64,000 nt of DNA from Lachnospiraceae bacterium (GTDB lineage Bacteria > Bacillota > Clostridia > Lachnospirales > Lachnospiraceae), in assembly GCA_902363665.1 (NCBI GenBank), contig CABJAW010000001.1, positions 1 to 64,000 on the forward strand, written 5' to 3'. Below the pieces are notes generated by a model. It had not been told where the DNA came from. It saw only the letters and a list, made by a program, of their open reading frames with translations, and searched no databases. Positions 16,146 through 25,784 of this stretch are shown piece after piece (position 1 is the first letter of the stretch; every line of letters starts with the position of its first letter). Position numbers and translations under genes: made by a program.

Positions 16146-18806
16146 TTACTCCCTTCTTTTCGGTAAAATAATAGGTTCACGCTCATAAGGTTCAGATTCC
16201 AAATATTTTTGACTTGGCATCTTTGCAATGAACGTCTTTTTTTCTAAATAAGTGTAAGGGTCTTTATAAATAGGTTTGCTGTATCGCATTCCCTCTTTTT
16301 CACATAATTCCTGTATAGCTTTAATACAGTAGTATACAAGTTTATCTGTGTTAAGTTTCAAGTGTCCGTCAGATGCATCTTCTGAAATAAGTTCAGGTGC
16401 AAAACTTTGAATCTGCTGTGCAATGATTCCTATAGCCTGATGTTCACCGGACTGAATCCAGTCAAATTCCTTAAGGTCAATAGCATTCACCACTTCCAAA
16501 CCTCTGATTGCCGTGTCCTTGATATTAGTTTTCAATCGAACATCTGAATTATTGGTGTAGCCCCAACCATGTAAGTTTAATGGACTGTAGAAATCAATAC
16601 TTCTGTTGTTGTAAATCTGAAAAGATGTACCTGTGAATGTACAGCAAGTTGATGATGAACTACCAATGCTTACATCTTTATCAGACCATAGTTTAATACT
16701 TTTATCAGAATAATTATAAAATCCTGCACTTTCATTAAATCTCAAATACCCCCACACATAAGTGTTTGCACCTACGTGTAAGCCTTGTTTTTCTTTTCGG
16801 TTATTTGCGTAATATATGAGTTTTACATAATAGTTACTTCCGGGTGAATTCTGATAACCCCACCCCATATAGTCAGCACCGTTCTGTAAGTCGAACATCA
16901 GACCTCTGAAAGTTGAATCACCTGACCAACCGTTAGTACCGATTTTACCGATGGTTGCACCTTTATAGTAGTACCATGCACCTGTTGAGGTCATTGACAT
17001 TAACAGTGTGTTACTGTTTTGTGTCGTACTCTCATAAATACGCATTTCACCATATTCAAATTGAATATATTTACTGATACTATTCCATGCAATTTTAACT
17101 GCATAAGAATTTTGCTGAATCTTGGTTGATAACTCTGAACTGTTCAGCTTCTTCTTAACTTCTGATTCAATCGAATCGGTCTTGACTTTAATCTGTGCTG
17201 ACGTTGAATAATTTTTTAGTTTACCATCAACATACTGTTCAGCTGTTTCTTTGGCAGACAACAGTATAGAATCTTTAGTGTTTTTGATACTTGTTTCAAC
17301 TTCACTTTTTGTATAGTACTTTTTCAACTCACCGTCAGTGTAATCTTCTGCATCTGATCTTGCTGATTCTTTTGCATCTGCTATTTCTTTTATAACCTGA
17401 TTCCTGTAAGTAATATCAAGTTTTTCAGCAGATACCGAACCACCAACCAATCTTTCACCAACAATCTGACCATCCATTGTGATAGCGGTCTTATACGTTC
17501 CATTGTACCCGGTTGACGAATAACCAAGACCGTTCAGATTCCACCGCCACACCTTCCGGGCTGTGTTTACATCGTTAGTGTCCATGATTAACTGTTCGTT
17601 GGCTGTGGTTACCACATGACCATGTGTTGCTGCTGTAATCAGTGCTGTTGCCTGATCAACCGCCTGTTTTACTATAGCAGACGGTACAGGTATTGTTTCA
17701 ACTGCCTTTGATGCAGTATTTGAAATAGTCTGTGATTTTGCAGTAAGTTTTGTATTAACTACTGTACCGAGTGTGAATTTACTACTTGATAGATTGTTAA
17801 GCTGTATTGACATTTTCGACAATGGGAAATACCGATCAAGTCCATGCAGTGAAGAATGTGCCTTGATCTTATCACCAAGTTTAAACTGTTCTATATCTGC
17901 ATCAGTCCAGTGCATATCAACAGCGTTTACTTCCAGTGTCATACTATCCCACTGATAATCAGCAATGTACTTATTTGCTTTATATAACAACATTTTTGGT
18001 GTTGTAACTTCATCCCAAGTAATAGTTTTGGTTATATAACCAAATTTCTTTACAGCGTCCAAATTTACAAGTGAATCAGACCCATTATTTACACTTTCAA
18101 TAGTCAACCGCTGTTCAAGTGCAGCTATTGGACTTTCTTCCAGTTTTGCACCAAGTGGAATAAATACCGTTGCAATATCTGACACATCTGTATTTCTGCT
18201 GAAATCAAGTAGATTTTCACCAAACTCGATACTTTGTGTACTTACATTGTCATAATCACTTATATAGTCCAAATAAGCTGTTCCATTGACATTCCTTACA
18301 CGTAAATAACCACCAAGATCGTCAACCAAATCTTCCTTGATTTCTTTCATGGTACTGTTGTAATTCGTGTACCTGTACAATGAATCATTATTATCTGTTA
18401 CCGTGACAATACCAACCTTGAACTGCCTATCTTTTTTTACCTGCTCATTGTGTGATGTAATCAATGATTCTAAATAACCCCTGACTGTCATATCATGATA
18501 TTCAGCAGGTCTTTGTATACTGTCATTCAGATATGCAAGCTGACCCTCACAAGTAAAATGTTTACGGTTATAAAAATCAATTTTGCATTCTGTAATTCTG
18601 CCATTAAACACTTCTTCTTCATCCTGAAATACCTGAATGCATGACAGCATTTTTTGTGGTAATTCATATTGTGGGTGCTGTGGTGGCATCTTAAAACTAA
18701 AAGCCCCTGCTTTGTTGACCTCTAAATCAAGTTTAGGGTCAATCAAAACAAGGTTTTCATCACGTAAATCATAAATAGGCAGTCCATCACATAATACTCT
18801 GTACAT
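16146..18806 (-). CDS. Tail-tip minor structural protein (Tal) with S74 chaperone domain
   Basis: An 886-residue tail-tip protein. The N-terminal part (about 1-350, YRVLCDGLPIYDLRDENLVL) resembles the tail-associated hub/endopeptidase-like family (Prophage_tail). A helical spacer follows near 460-570. The extreme C-terminus carries an intramolecular chaperone auto-processing domain of the S74/endosialidase type: the motif NSDVRLKTNIKD includes the Ser-Asp pair and Lys used for self-cleavage, followed by GIIAQQIQSFAPELI. After trimerisation the chaperone would be cut off. It lies directly after Dit, as usual in siphovirus tails. Confidence 0.88.
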   Translation of the reverse strand: MYRVLCDGLPIYDLRDENLVLIDPKLDLEVNKAGAFSFKMPPQHPQYELPQKMLSCIQVFQDEEEVFNGRITECKIDFYNRKHFTCEGQLAYLNDSIQRPAEYHDMTVRGYLESLITSHNEQVKKDRQFKVGIVTVTDNNDSLYRYTNYNSTMKEIKEDLVDDLGGYLRVRNVNGTAYLDYISDYDNVSTQSIEFGENLLDFSRNTDVSDIATVFIPLGAKLEESPIAALEQRLTIESVNNGSDSLVNLDAVKKFGYITKTITWDEVTTPKMLLYKANKYIADYQWDSMTLEVNAVDMHWTDADIEQFKLGDKIKAHSSLHGLDRYFPLSKMSIQLNNLSSSKFTLGTVVNTKLTAKSQTISNTASKAVETIPVPSAIVKQAVDQATALITAATHGHVVTTANEQLIMDTNDVNTARKVWRWNLNGLGYSSTGYNGTYKTAITMDGQIVGERLVGGSVSAEKLDITYRNQVIKEIADAKESARSDAEDYTDGELKKYYTKSEVETSIKNTKDSILLSAKETAEQYVDGKLKNYSTSAQIKVKTDSIESEVKKKLNSSELSTKIQQNSYAVKIAWNSISKYIQFEYGEMRIYESTTQNSNTLLMSMTSTGAWYYYKGATIGKIGTNGWSGDSTFRGLMFDLQNGADYMGWGYQNSPGSNYYVKLIYYANNRKEKQGLHVGANTYVWGYLRFNESAGFYNYSDKSIKLWSDKDVSIGSSSSTCCTFTGTSFQIYNNRSIDFYSPLNLHGWGYTNNSDVRLKTNIKDTAIRGLEVVNAIDLKEFDWIQSGEHQAIGIIAQQIQSFAPELISEDASDGHLKLNTDKLVYYCIKAIQELCEKEGMRYSKPIYKDPYTYLEKKTFIAKMPSQKYLESEPYEREPIILPKRRE

Positions 18807-19501
18807 TACAATGAACCCCCTCTGTAACTGATCTTGACTGTACCGTTTCCGGTAAATGTCACATAATTATCACCTTCCTGTAAACGAATGTCATAAACTG
18901 TTGTTTCCCCGGCAGGTAAACTATAAGTATTACCTTCGTGTGTCACCTTCATAGCTGTTGAACAGGTAAATGTCGGTGATACAATCTTGACACGATTAAT
19001 CAGATTTACTTTTTTACTTCCGCTTACTTTCACTTCATTTACATGGATAATACCATTGACAAAACTGAATACATCCCACAGCCACGGTTCACTTGCTGAA
19101 TTTGTTTCAATCTTGTACGGTTCAACATCACAATCAACTGTGATAATGGCAAGTGTACGATCTGTTTTGAATTTATTGATTGTACACCGTCCCCAGTAAT
19201 AAAAAGTTTTATCAGCGTCCATAACAATACGCATCTTCTTACCATGCAGATAGTTGGAAAGATTGGAAAGTGTTGCAGTCCAATCTCTTGCACCATTTAA
19301 CAGGGAAAAAGTAAATGATAACTTCCTGTTTTCAAACTTCACATCATCACCCAACGCATCAGTCAGATCAAGGTCACCATTGCGACCAATTACACTGACT
19401 GATTCTGTTTTAGGTGTAGGCAATCCGATTTCTTTTGAAGAAAGGATAAGCCCAAAATCTTCATAACTGTGTTTAATTCCAAATGTAACACCCTGAATCA
19501 A
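18806..19501 (-). CDS. Distal tail protein (Dit)
   Basis: 231 residues, starting MIQGVTFGIKHSYEDFGLIL, the usual opening of Dit/phage tail family proteins that ring the end of the tail tube and anchor the tip. It contains the SVIGRNGDLDLTDALG segment typical of the family. It shares one base with the start of the tail-tip gene and is three bases from the tape-measure stop. Position and size fit Dit well. Confidence 0.88.
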   Translation of the reverse strand: MIQGVTFGIKHSYEDFGLILSSKEIGLPTPKTESVSVIGRNGDLDLTDALGDDVKFENRKLSFTFSLLNGARDWTATLSNLSNYLHGKKMRIVMDADKTFYYWGRCTINKFKTDRTLAIITVDCDVEPYKIETNSASEPWLWDVFSFVNGIIHVNEVKVSGSKKVNLINRVKIVSPTFTCSTAMKVTHEGNTYSLPAGETTVYDIRLQEGDNYVTFTGNGTVKISYRGGSL

Positions 19502-19504
19502 GGC

Positions 19505-22372
19505 TTATCTTCTCCCTTCCTTATCAAAAATCTTACCAAGTTCTTCATCCATTGCCGGGGCAAGTTCACCTGCAAGCACTCCTGTATCTGTTACCAGTTT
19601 CAGGTTCGCAAGCTGTGGAATGAAAGGCATATAACTTTCAAGGATTGTAAGAATCCGGTCAAGTTTTTCCAGTAATGAAGCGTTTTCCTCATTAACCGCT
19701 ACCCTGATCATATCCATAAGGCTTTGTGTTCCGACAACCGTTTCACTTCCAGCTTCACCACCTGCCAAGAACTGATTTGACTTAGCATTGTAACCGAAAA
19801 TAGTCGGCTGATTCATGATCATACCATCGTCCATTGCTTTCTTATACCAGTCAATACCAAAGTGCGGTACACTTGGCGGTGTCAAGCTGAAAGAACCACT
19901 GATTGAAATGTGTGGTAATTTCAAATGTGGCAATGACCACGAAAAATTGAAGAAACTTTTAATTCTGTTTATAGCGTTACTTACAATGTTCTTTGCACCT
20001 TCAAAGATGCTGCTGAACTTTTCCTTAATTGCACCAAGTATATTTGATATTGTGGATTTTGCAGCATTCAGACCACTTGAAATAGTGGACTTCACACCGT
20101 TGATCACATTAGATACCGTTGACTTGATACTGTTCCAAACACTTGTAAAGGTTGATTTAATGCTGTTCAGTATACTTGAAATAGTAGACTTAATTGCATT
20201 GAACACACTGCTGATTACTGACTTAATCGAATTGATCACATTGGTCACAGTCGTTTTGATTGCATTCCAAATATTTGTAATCGTAGTCTGAATTGCATTC
20301 AGCACTGTAGAAATGGTTGATTTTATCGCATTCCATACAGTTGTAAATGTATTCTTGATACCTTCCAGTATTGGCTTAAGGAATGAAACAATGGCATTCC
20401 ATACGGTTGTAATAACCATCTGAATGTTGTTGATTGCGGTTGATACCGCTGTTTTTATTGCTTCCCATATTGTTGTAAATGTATTTTTAATACCGTCCAA
20501 TATAGGGGTCAGGAATCCAACAATAGCATTCCAAATATTGCTGATGGTGGTTGAGATTGCATCAAGGGCTGTTGATACAGCGTTCTTGATAAACTCCCAA
20601 GCTGCAATGATATATTCCTTGCAGTTTTCCCATATAAACATCCAAGGCATTGTGATGATCTGAAATGCAGCACTGATGATTTCACCAATAAACATGATGG
20701 CGACCTGTACCGCATTCTTGATTGTTTCCCACACTGCACTTACAGTATCAGCTATTGCAGTAAACACATTGGTTACTGTTTCTTTTATGGCATCTATTTT
20801 TTCAGATATTGCCGTTTTGATGTTCTCCCAAGCCTGTTTGATTGAATCAACTAAACCTGTGAAGAATCCTTTGATTGCTTCAATGGCAGTACTTACTGCT
20901 TCTTTTACAGATTCCCATGCAGTCTGTACTTTCTCCACCAATCCACTAAAAAAGCCTTTGATAGCGTCAATAACCGTACCAAAGACTTCCTTTATTTTTT
21001 CCCAAGCATTTGTGACTGCTTCTCTGAATCCATCATTGGTATTCCATAGTGTGATCAGTGCAACCACAAGCCCTGCCACAAGCGTGACTATAAGAACTAT
21101 AGGGTTAGCATTTAATGCAGCATTGAAAAGCCACTGTGCAATAGTAGCACCTTCGTTTGCTGTTTTGTATGCTGTCCATGCTGTTGTTATGGCACTAATC
21201 AATGATGATATTGCCATTGCAACCTTTAAGGTTACGAACCCGGCAGCAACTCCGGCTATAAGTGGTGACCAATCCTTGAACGTTTGAATAATCTTAGGCA
21301 CATCTTCAATAAGACCACCTAGTTTTTCAAGGAAGTTTTCAACACCGTCCATTCCTTTTTCAAAGAATGTTGTAAAATCAATTTTTTGAATCCAGTCAAA
21401 TACCCTTTGTAGGGCATCACCGACAGACGTTGCAAACGCATCCCAGTCTATTGTTTCCATCCAGTCTGACAACTGCTGTAAAAATCCCATAACAGTAGGT
21501 GCAAGTTTTGAACCTACTTTTGTAAGGATATTTTCAAACAATGCCTGTACTGAACTCCATGAACCTGATATTGTAGTACCTGCTTCAAGTGCTGTTGTTC
21601 CGGTTATACCTAAGTTATCCTGAATCTTGTGAATAGCTTCAATCATTTGGTCAAACGTTACGTTATCCAAACTTTCAATCTTTTCACCAAGTACACCTGA
21701 ATCATTTATCAATCTGATCATTTCAGACTGTGTACCACCATAACCAAGTTTCAGGTTATCCAACATCGTGTAATTTTGCTTTGCAAAACCCTGATAAGCG
21801 TCCTGTATAGAACCTATGTCAGTACCCATCTTGTTAGCGTTATCTGACATATCTGTGATAGCAAGGTTGGTCAGTTCAACCGCTTTTGCAGTATCACCGC
21901 CAAGACCCTGAATCAGTGAAGCAGCAAATGACGTTGCTGTATTCATGTACTGATTTGAACTCATCCCGGCTGTCTTATATGCCTTTTCAGCATAATCAAT
22001 CAGTTTACCGGAACTGTCTTTGAATAGTGTTTCAACACCACCAACCAACTGTTCATATTCAGCATAGTGACCAACCGCTGATTTTGTCACATCTGCCATT
22101 TTTTCAGCTAACTGTGTACATCCTGAAATTACTTTTGTGATTGCTGTAGATGCTAAATTCGCAAGCGTGGCTTTCCATGTCGTAAATCCACTGTCTGCAT
22201 TCTTGGCAGCTTGTCCGGCATCTTCTACTGAATCACCTGCACCATCTGCCTTTTTATCAACATCTTCCAGTGTTTCAGCTGTGTCCTTTGCAGACTTTGA
22301 AACCTTTTCAATGTTGTTCACCGCATCAGCGTAATTGATCGTTATTTTTCCGACCAACGAAAAAATATCCAA
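19505..22372 (-). CDS. Tail tape measure protein
   Basis: 955 residues that set the tail length. Helical N-terminus, then a long central part rich in repeated Trp-containing units (TVWNAI.ST.S.VLNAIQ-type repeats, about 450-780) and hydrophobic stretches near 370-450. The end has a GSETVVGTQSLMDMIR motif. The start is TTG at 22372, preceded by AAAGGGGGTGG. It follows the frameshifted tail chaperone gene, the standard order. The repeats make this DNA internally repetitive. Confidence 0.93.
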   Translation of the reverse strand: MDIFSLVGKITINYADAVNNIEKVSKSAKDTAETLEDVDKKADGAGDSVEDAGQAAKNADSGFTTWKATLANLASTAITKVISGCTQLAEKMADVTKSAVGHYAEYEQLVGGVETLFKDSSGKLIDYAEKAYKTAGMSSNQYMNTATSFAASLIQGLGGDTAKAVELTNLAITDMSDNANKMGTDIGSIQDAYQGFAKQNYTMLDNLKLGYGGTQSEMIRLINDSGVLGEKIESLDNVTFDQMIEAIHKIQDNLGITGTTALEAGTTISGSWSSVQALFENILTKVGSKLAPTVMGFLQQLSDWMETIDWDAFATSVGDALQRVFDWIQKIDFTTFFEKGMDGVENFLEKLGGLIEDVPKIIQTFKDWSPLIAGVAAGFVTLKVAMAISSLISAITTAWTAYKTANEGATIAQWLFNAALNANPIVLIVTLVAGLVVALITLWNTNDGFREAVTNAWEKIKEVFGTVIDAIKGFFSGLVEKVQTAWESVKEAVSTAIEAIKGFFTGLVDSIKQAWENIKTAISEKIDAIKETVTNVFTAIADTVSAVWETIKNAVQVAIMFIGEIISAAFQIITMPWMFIWENCKEYIIAAWEFIKNAVSTALDAISTTISNIWNAIVGFLTPILDGIKNTFTTIWEAIKTAVSTAINNIQMVITTVWNAIVSFLKPILEGIKNTFTTVWNAIKSTISTVLNAIQTTITNIWNAIKTTVTNVINSIKSVISSVFNAIKSTISSILNSIKSTFTSVWNSIKSTVSNVINGVKSTISSGLNAAKSTISNILGAIKEKFSSIFEGAKNIVSNAINRIKSFFNFSWSLPHLKLPHISISGSFSLTPPSVPHFGIDWYKKAMDDGMIMNQPTIFGYNAKSNQFLAGGEAGSETVVGTQSLMDMIRVAVNEENASLLEKLDRILTILESYMPFIPQLANLKLVTDTGVLAGELAPAMDEELGKIFDKEGRR

Positions 22373-22375
22373 CGA

Positions 22376-22750
22376 TTAGCCACCCCCTTTCAACGGTGGC
22401 ACGAATCCATTCAGAATTTTATTTGCCTTTTCCACCTGTAACTTAATCTGTGCATTGTTCATTGTCGGTTCAGTTTGTTCAGTCTTTTCAACTTTCGGTG
22501 CTGTACTCATAAACCGCTGTTTAAATTCTTCAAAATTTCCAACATCATCAGCAAGTGGGTTTGCTGTGATTGCACAGTATAAGTCCCACTGTTTATCTTC
22601 ATTGTCCTGTTTCAGGACTGTTCTAACAGTAGCGTCTAATTTCCCCCGGCTGATTGCTTTATCTAAATAGCTGTAGGGGTTACCATATCTACGGTTGCAG
22701 CATTCATCGAATCGTTCTGTTCCGTACCCACTAATTCGGCAACACCCTCG
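22376..22750 (-). CDS. Tail assembly chaperone, frameshift extension (T part of GT)
   Basis: A 124-codon minus-one-frame extension of the G gene, reached by slippage at TTTTTTC (22756-22750; U UUU UUC in the G frame). It reads RFDECCNRRYGNPYSYLDKA, continues through a KLDATVRTVLKQ segment and ends at the TAA at 22376, just before the tape measure. The GNPYSYLDKAI pattern matches T-part proteins in other phages as I remember them. The G-T fusion would be about 244 residues. It has no good start of its own, which supports expression by frameshifting. Confidence 0.85.
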   Translation of the reverse strand, partial: RGCCRISGYGTERFDECCNRRYGNPYSYLDKAISRGKLDATVRTVLKQDNEDKQWDLYCAITANPLADDVGNFEEFKQRFMSTAPKVEKTEQTEPTMNNAQIKLQVEKANKILNGFVPPLKGGG

Positions 22751-23109
22751 AAAAAATCCATAAGATCATCTTTCTTAGCAAAATCTTTCACCATGACAAC
22801 AAACTGTTTCAGCTTGAATTTCTTCACATCATCAGCAGTAACCGCTGTACCGTTGTCCCACTCCATACAGTTAGCAAAAAACTTACAGATTTCATTTCTT
22901 GCCTTTGAAATGTTCTTGATCAGAATGCCACACACCTTCATAGCAATGACAATACCAACTTCTTTCATATCTGTACCGGATTCCTGCAACTGCTGAATCT
23001 CGTCTTTGTCAAATGCACCAATGACCTGTTCTACTCCGATAACTGCAAGAACCTCACAAAAGTCAAATGCGTTATCAACTGTTAAATCCTTAAATCTGAA
23101 ATCTGCCAT
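22663..23109 (-). CDS. Tail assembly chaperone G protein
   Basis: 148 residues (MADFRFKDLTVDNAFDFCEV), encoded between the tail protein genes and the tape measure. It binds the tape measure during tail assembly. A fraction of ribosomes shift at the slippery heptamer (22750-22756) in the DFF codons to make the longer GT form; those that do not finish at 22663. Strong conservation of this arrangement among long-tailed phages supports the call. Confidence 0.85.
   Translation of the reverse strand: MADFRFKDLTVDNAFDFCEVLAVIGVEQVIGAFDKDEIQQLQESGTDMKEVGIVIAMKVCGILIKNISKARNEICKFFANCMEWDNGTAVTADDVKKFKLKQFVVMVKDFAKKDDLMDFFEGVAELVGTEQNDSMNAATVDMVTPTAI
22750..22756 (-). promoter_or_regulatory. Programmed -1 frameshift site TTTTTTC
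   Basis: In the G frame the codons are GAT TTT TTC, giving the canonical X XXY YYZ heptamer. A minus-one shift continues into the 124-codon T extension, which stays open to 22376. Confidence 0.8.
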
Positions 23110-23111
23110 GA

Positions 23112-23429
23112 TTATTTATCCTCACTTTCTTTTTTCGATCTGTTTCTTCTACCACCTTTTGCAGGTTTATCCTGTTTTTGTGCAGATGTTTCTTCATGTT
23201 CAACAGGTTCAGTCTGTTCACTTGCTGTTTCCTGTTCCTGATCTTCTACCTGTTCAGCAGATACAGCAGGTGTTTCCTGCTGCACTACTTCATCAGAAAT
23301 ATCAACCACAAACATTCCTTTGTCCTGAATTTCTGCAAATCTCTCTTCTGTCATATCCAGTTTTTCACCGATCACATGACCTTCACCTGTGTACTTGTCT
23401 GTATATTCTCTTACTACTACAACTCGCAT
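23112..23429 (-). CDS. Phage protein of unknown function with acidic/basic tail
   Basis: 105 residues. The first 45 form a small folded part (MRVVVVREYTDKYTGEGHVI), followed by a glutamate/glutamine-rich disordered stretch and a basic end (KGGRRNRSKK). It lies between the major tail protein and the tail chaperone, a place where similar small proteins of unknown role occur. I do not recognise a function. Confidence 0.75.
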   Translation of the reverse strand: MRVVVVREYTDKYTGEGHVIGEKLDMTEERFAEIQDKGMFVVDISDEVVQQETPAVSAEQVEDQEQETASEQTEPVEHEETSAQKQDKPAKGGRRNRSKKESEDK

Positions 23430-23443
23430 AATTCACACCCCCC

Positions 23444-24028
23444 CTACACAACAGCGTTTGGATAGTAAATAGCAATATCCAACTTGTTTAAGCTGTCGTT
23501 TTCAAGATCAGCTGTACACTCAAACTTGACAGCAAATGTTGTCTGTTCAGCGTTCTTTGTTTCCAGTTCAAACGCTTCTGTGCAGAGTGCGTTCGGTAAA
23601 ATAATAATTACATTTTTACCGCTTGAAAGTGTTCCAACATATGCAACATTTTCAAGATAATCTGCTTCTGTGATGTTTTCCTTAGATACATATTTGACAT
23701 AGGTTGTATCTTCGGAAGTGGATTTTACAAGGTGTAATGCACTTACAAGAATATCTTCTGTAAGTTCTGTCATCTGACCTTCAAGTGTGGCAGATTCACC
23801 AACCTTCTGTTTACTGACACCTTTGATCAGCACCGTTGCACCGTCCACCTCAACATCAAGCCACTGTGCCTCATAGTTGAACTTAAGACCCCCGGAAGTT
23901 GCACCAAGTGGTGTACCAGTCCAACCATTGCTTGGTTTCTCATACTTAAGATTTTTGTAAATGACACCTGCACCCAAGATCATATTCTTGATAGTTTCAG
24001 ATGTAATACCATGCTTTTTTAAGCCCAT
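23444..24028 (-). CDS. Major tail protein
   Basis: About 194 residues that would form the tail tube. The ATG at 24028 (MGLKKHGITSETIKNMILG) is chosen over 24052 because AAAGGAG lies nine bases upstream. Sequence such as LILGAGVIYKN-like openings and the position between the tail terminator and the chaperone genes fit Firmicute siphovirus tube proteins. It is followed by a short gap rather than overlap, in line with high expression. Confidence 0.8.
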   Translation of the reverse strand: MGLKKHGITSETIKNMILGAGVIYKNLKYEKPSNGWTGTPLGATSGGLKFNYEAQWLDVEVDGATVLIKGVSKQKVGESATLEGQMTELTEDILVSALHLVKSTSEDTTYVKYVSKENITEADYLENVAYVGTLSSGKNVIIILPNALCTEAFELETKNAEQTTFAVKFECTADLENDSLNKLDIAIYYPNAVV

Positions 24029-24032
24029 TCTT

Positions 24033-24398
24033 TTATGCTCCTTTCCACTCATTTGTGTTAAGTGTTATCGTAATTCTAAAAAGGTCTTCTTCACCTGTTG
24101 GAATCATTAAACCGTTCCAATAGGTAATAAAAAAAGCAGTTCCTTCCTGAACTGCCCTTAAATCTTCAAATACTTTTTTTAATTTGTCATTTATTTCTGC
24201 AAGCGGTAATTTTGACCCCCTTGACCAACCGTCAAGTGTAAACACACCGCCTGTATATCCGTCCTCTAATCTGTGTTCAGTTTCATTGAACGAACCGACA
24301 AAGTAAGGATAGCTAATTTCACCTGTCCATTCACCAAATTCATAGGGAATACCAAGTTGATCAAGCTGATCAGAAATAAAACCAAGCATATCAACCAT
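24033..24398 (-). CDS. Tail terminator / head-tail completion protein
   Basis: 121 residues (MVDMLGFISDQLDQLGIPYE). It contains a small alpha/beta fold with WTGEISYPYFVGSF, close in style to phage tail-completion proteins. It sits immediately before the major tail protein and after the HK97 gp10-like gene, the normal position of the tail terminator. Assignment rests mostly on order and size. Confidence 0.7.
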   Translation of the reverse strand: MVDMLGFISDQLDQLGIPYEFGEWTGEISYPYFVGSFNETEHRLEDGYTGGVFTLDGWSRGSKLPLAEINDKLKKVFEDLRAVQEGTAFFITYWNGLMIPTGEEDLFRITITLNTNEWKGA

Positions 24399-24400
24399 AA

Positions 24401-24823
24401 TTAACCCCCTAAATTCTGTTTAATGACATTTACAAGCTGTTTTTTTATCTTTGGGGCTACACTCTGAAATGCTTTCGTGAGTGGTTGTCGTGGTGTTTTT
24501 CCGTAAGTATGGTAAAATTTACCGTCTTTCTTACTCTTATAAACCCAACCGCCTTTTCTTCCATCACCATGCAGTGCATATTCACCAGTACCAAATTCTT
24601 CCCAAATCGCATTTTCAAGGTCTGAACCTACAGCAACAGTTGATTCATCTTTTCCTTCATCAACCATATATTTGTAAGACCCTTTTGTTTGTCCGGTATC
24701 AACCCGGCTGTTTCTTTGGGTCTGTGCCTGTATTTCACCACCTGCTTCGTGAAGGAATCCAATAACCCCTTCCGATAATGCAGCTTTAATTTTTGCTGTG
24801 TTATCTGTAAACTCAACTGACAT
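24401..24823 (-). CDS. HK97 gp10-like head-tail joining protein
   Basis: 140 residues. Residues 20-60 include GEIQAQTQRNSRVDTGQTKG and the end has YGKTPRQPLTKAFQSV. The VDTG..KGS and P..PL..A motifs are typical of the HK97 gp10 family that helps join head and tail. It lies in the standard connector cluster, two bases from the next gene. Confidence 0.82.
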   Translation of the reverse strand: MSVEFTDNTAKIKAALSEGVIGFLHEAGGEIQAQTQRNSRVDTGQTKGSYKYMVDEGKDESTVAVGSDLENAIWEEFGTGEYALHGDGRKGGWVYKSKKDGKFYHTYGKTPRQPLTKAFQSVAPKIKKQLVNVIKQNLGG

Positions 24824-24824
24824 A

Positions 24825-25241
24825 CTACTGACCCCCTATAAATCTTAAATAGATTTCTAAATGATCATGCATATTCATAGGGTCATCAATCAGAAGGATT
24901 TCATACACTTCACCATTTACAACCATTCTTGCATTGTCACTTGTCACATTAACGGTTTCCTGTTCATCCGTCTTATTGATCACACCTGTCAGAAAACTGA
25001 ATGGATTCCAAACCCAATCAGTTGACAGATTCTTAAGGTTGGTAAAGTCACACAAGAAAATGTGTGTACTTTCCTGAACCTTGGCATAAAAAGTTGTATG
25101 CTTTGAATCACCTGTTGATAAGTCCAACCAACCTAAGATTGATGTACAATCAACCCATGTGTTTACACGCTCACCTATGGCATTTTTAGCACCGTTCTTT
25201 TTTACCTGTAACAATGCTTGAATGTTACCGCCAACGCTCAT
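24825..25241 (-). CDS. Head closure / head-tail adaptor protein
   Basis: 138 residues starting MSVGGNIQALLQVKKNGAKN. Mostly beta, with the DDPMNMHDHLEIYLRFI end usual for head-closure adaptors. It lies between the gp6-like connector and the gp10-like protein, the conserved order. Function is assigned by order and general resemblance. Confidence 0.72.
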   Translation of the reverse strand: MSVGGNIQALLQVKKNGAKNAIGERVNTWVDCTSILGWLDLSTGDSKHTTFYAKVQESTHIFLCDFTNLKNLSTDWVWNPFSFLTGVINKTDEQETVNVTSDNARMVVNGEVYEILLIDDPMNMHDHLEIYLRFIGGQ

Positions 25242-25245
25242 ATAA

Positions 25246-25770
25246 TCAGAATCTAGCCTTTATATAAGGCTTTAAGAATCCAAGTAGGGCAACAGGATAG
25301 CCCATAACCTGATTGTTAGCATCCTGATCAAAGTAAGTTGCACTGTATCTTGACAGCGTTTCAGACTTGACCCCGGTTTTCGGTCTGTTCTTAATATCCC
25401 ACTTAAGCAGTTCAAGCACACCTGCACGAATATCAGCCGGATATTCCACCTTAGTGATCAGGTTTATACTTTTATACAACTCCTGATTAACTCTGATGAA
25501 ATCATCACCAATTTCAGTAATGGTATACAGTCCATCATTCACCATTGACTGTGAAATCTGAACTGTATCACCCACTTTTAAGAAATCTGATGTTCTAAGC
25601 AAACGATTACCCAAACTATCAGCGGTAAAACGAACAAACCGATTCTGAAAATTGTTATTAGTGTATGCTCTGATCATAAGTTCAGCAGCGTTCAGTTTTT
25701 CTTCAATCACCTTTTCATTTTGCACAGCAAATTCAGGTAATTTCATTACATCATCAACTGCTAATATCAT
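25246..25770 (-). CDS. Head-tail connector (gp6-like)
   Basis: 174 residues, with an N-terminal helical region (ILAVDDVMKLPEFAVQNEKV) and a LLKWDIKNRPKTGVKSETLS segment typical of HK97 gp6/SPP1 gp15-type adaptors that bind the portal. It follows the capsid gene directly. The call is by order and partial motif likeness. Confidence 0.75.
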   Translation of the reverse strand: MILAVDDVMKLPEFAVQNEKVIEEKLNAAELMIRAYTNNNFQNRFVRFTADSLGNRLLRTSDFLKVGDTVQISQSMVNDGLYTITEIGDDFIRVNQELYKSINLITKVEYPADIRAGVLELLKWDIKNRPKTGVKSETLSRYSATYFDQDANNQVMGYPVALLGFLKPYIKARF

Positions 25771-25784
25771 CAGATCACCCTTTC

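Noticed and set aside
20000..20600. Many similar blocks suggested a repeat array
   Set aside because: They encode the Trp-rich helical repeats of the tape measure protein.
24481..24765. Plus-strand frame of 94 codons in the connector genes
   Set aside because: Antisense to the gp10-like gene without its own signals.
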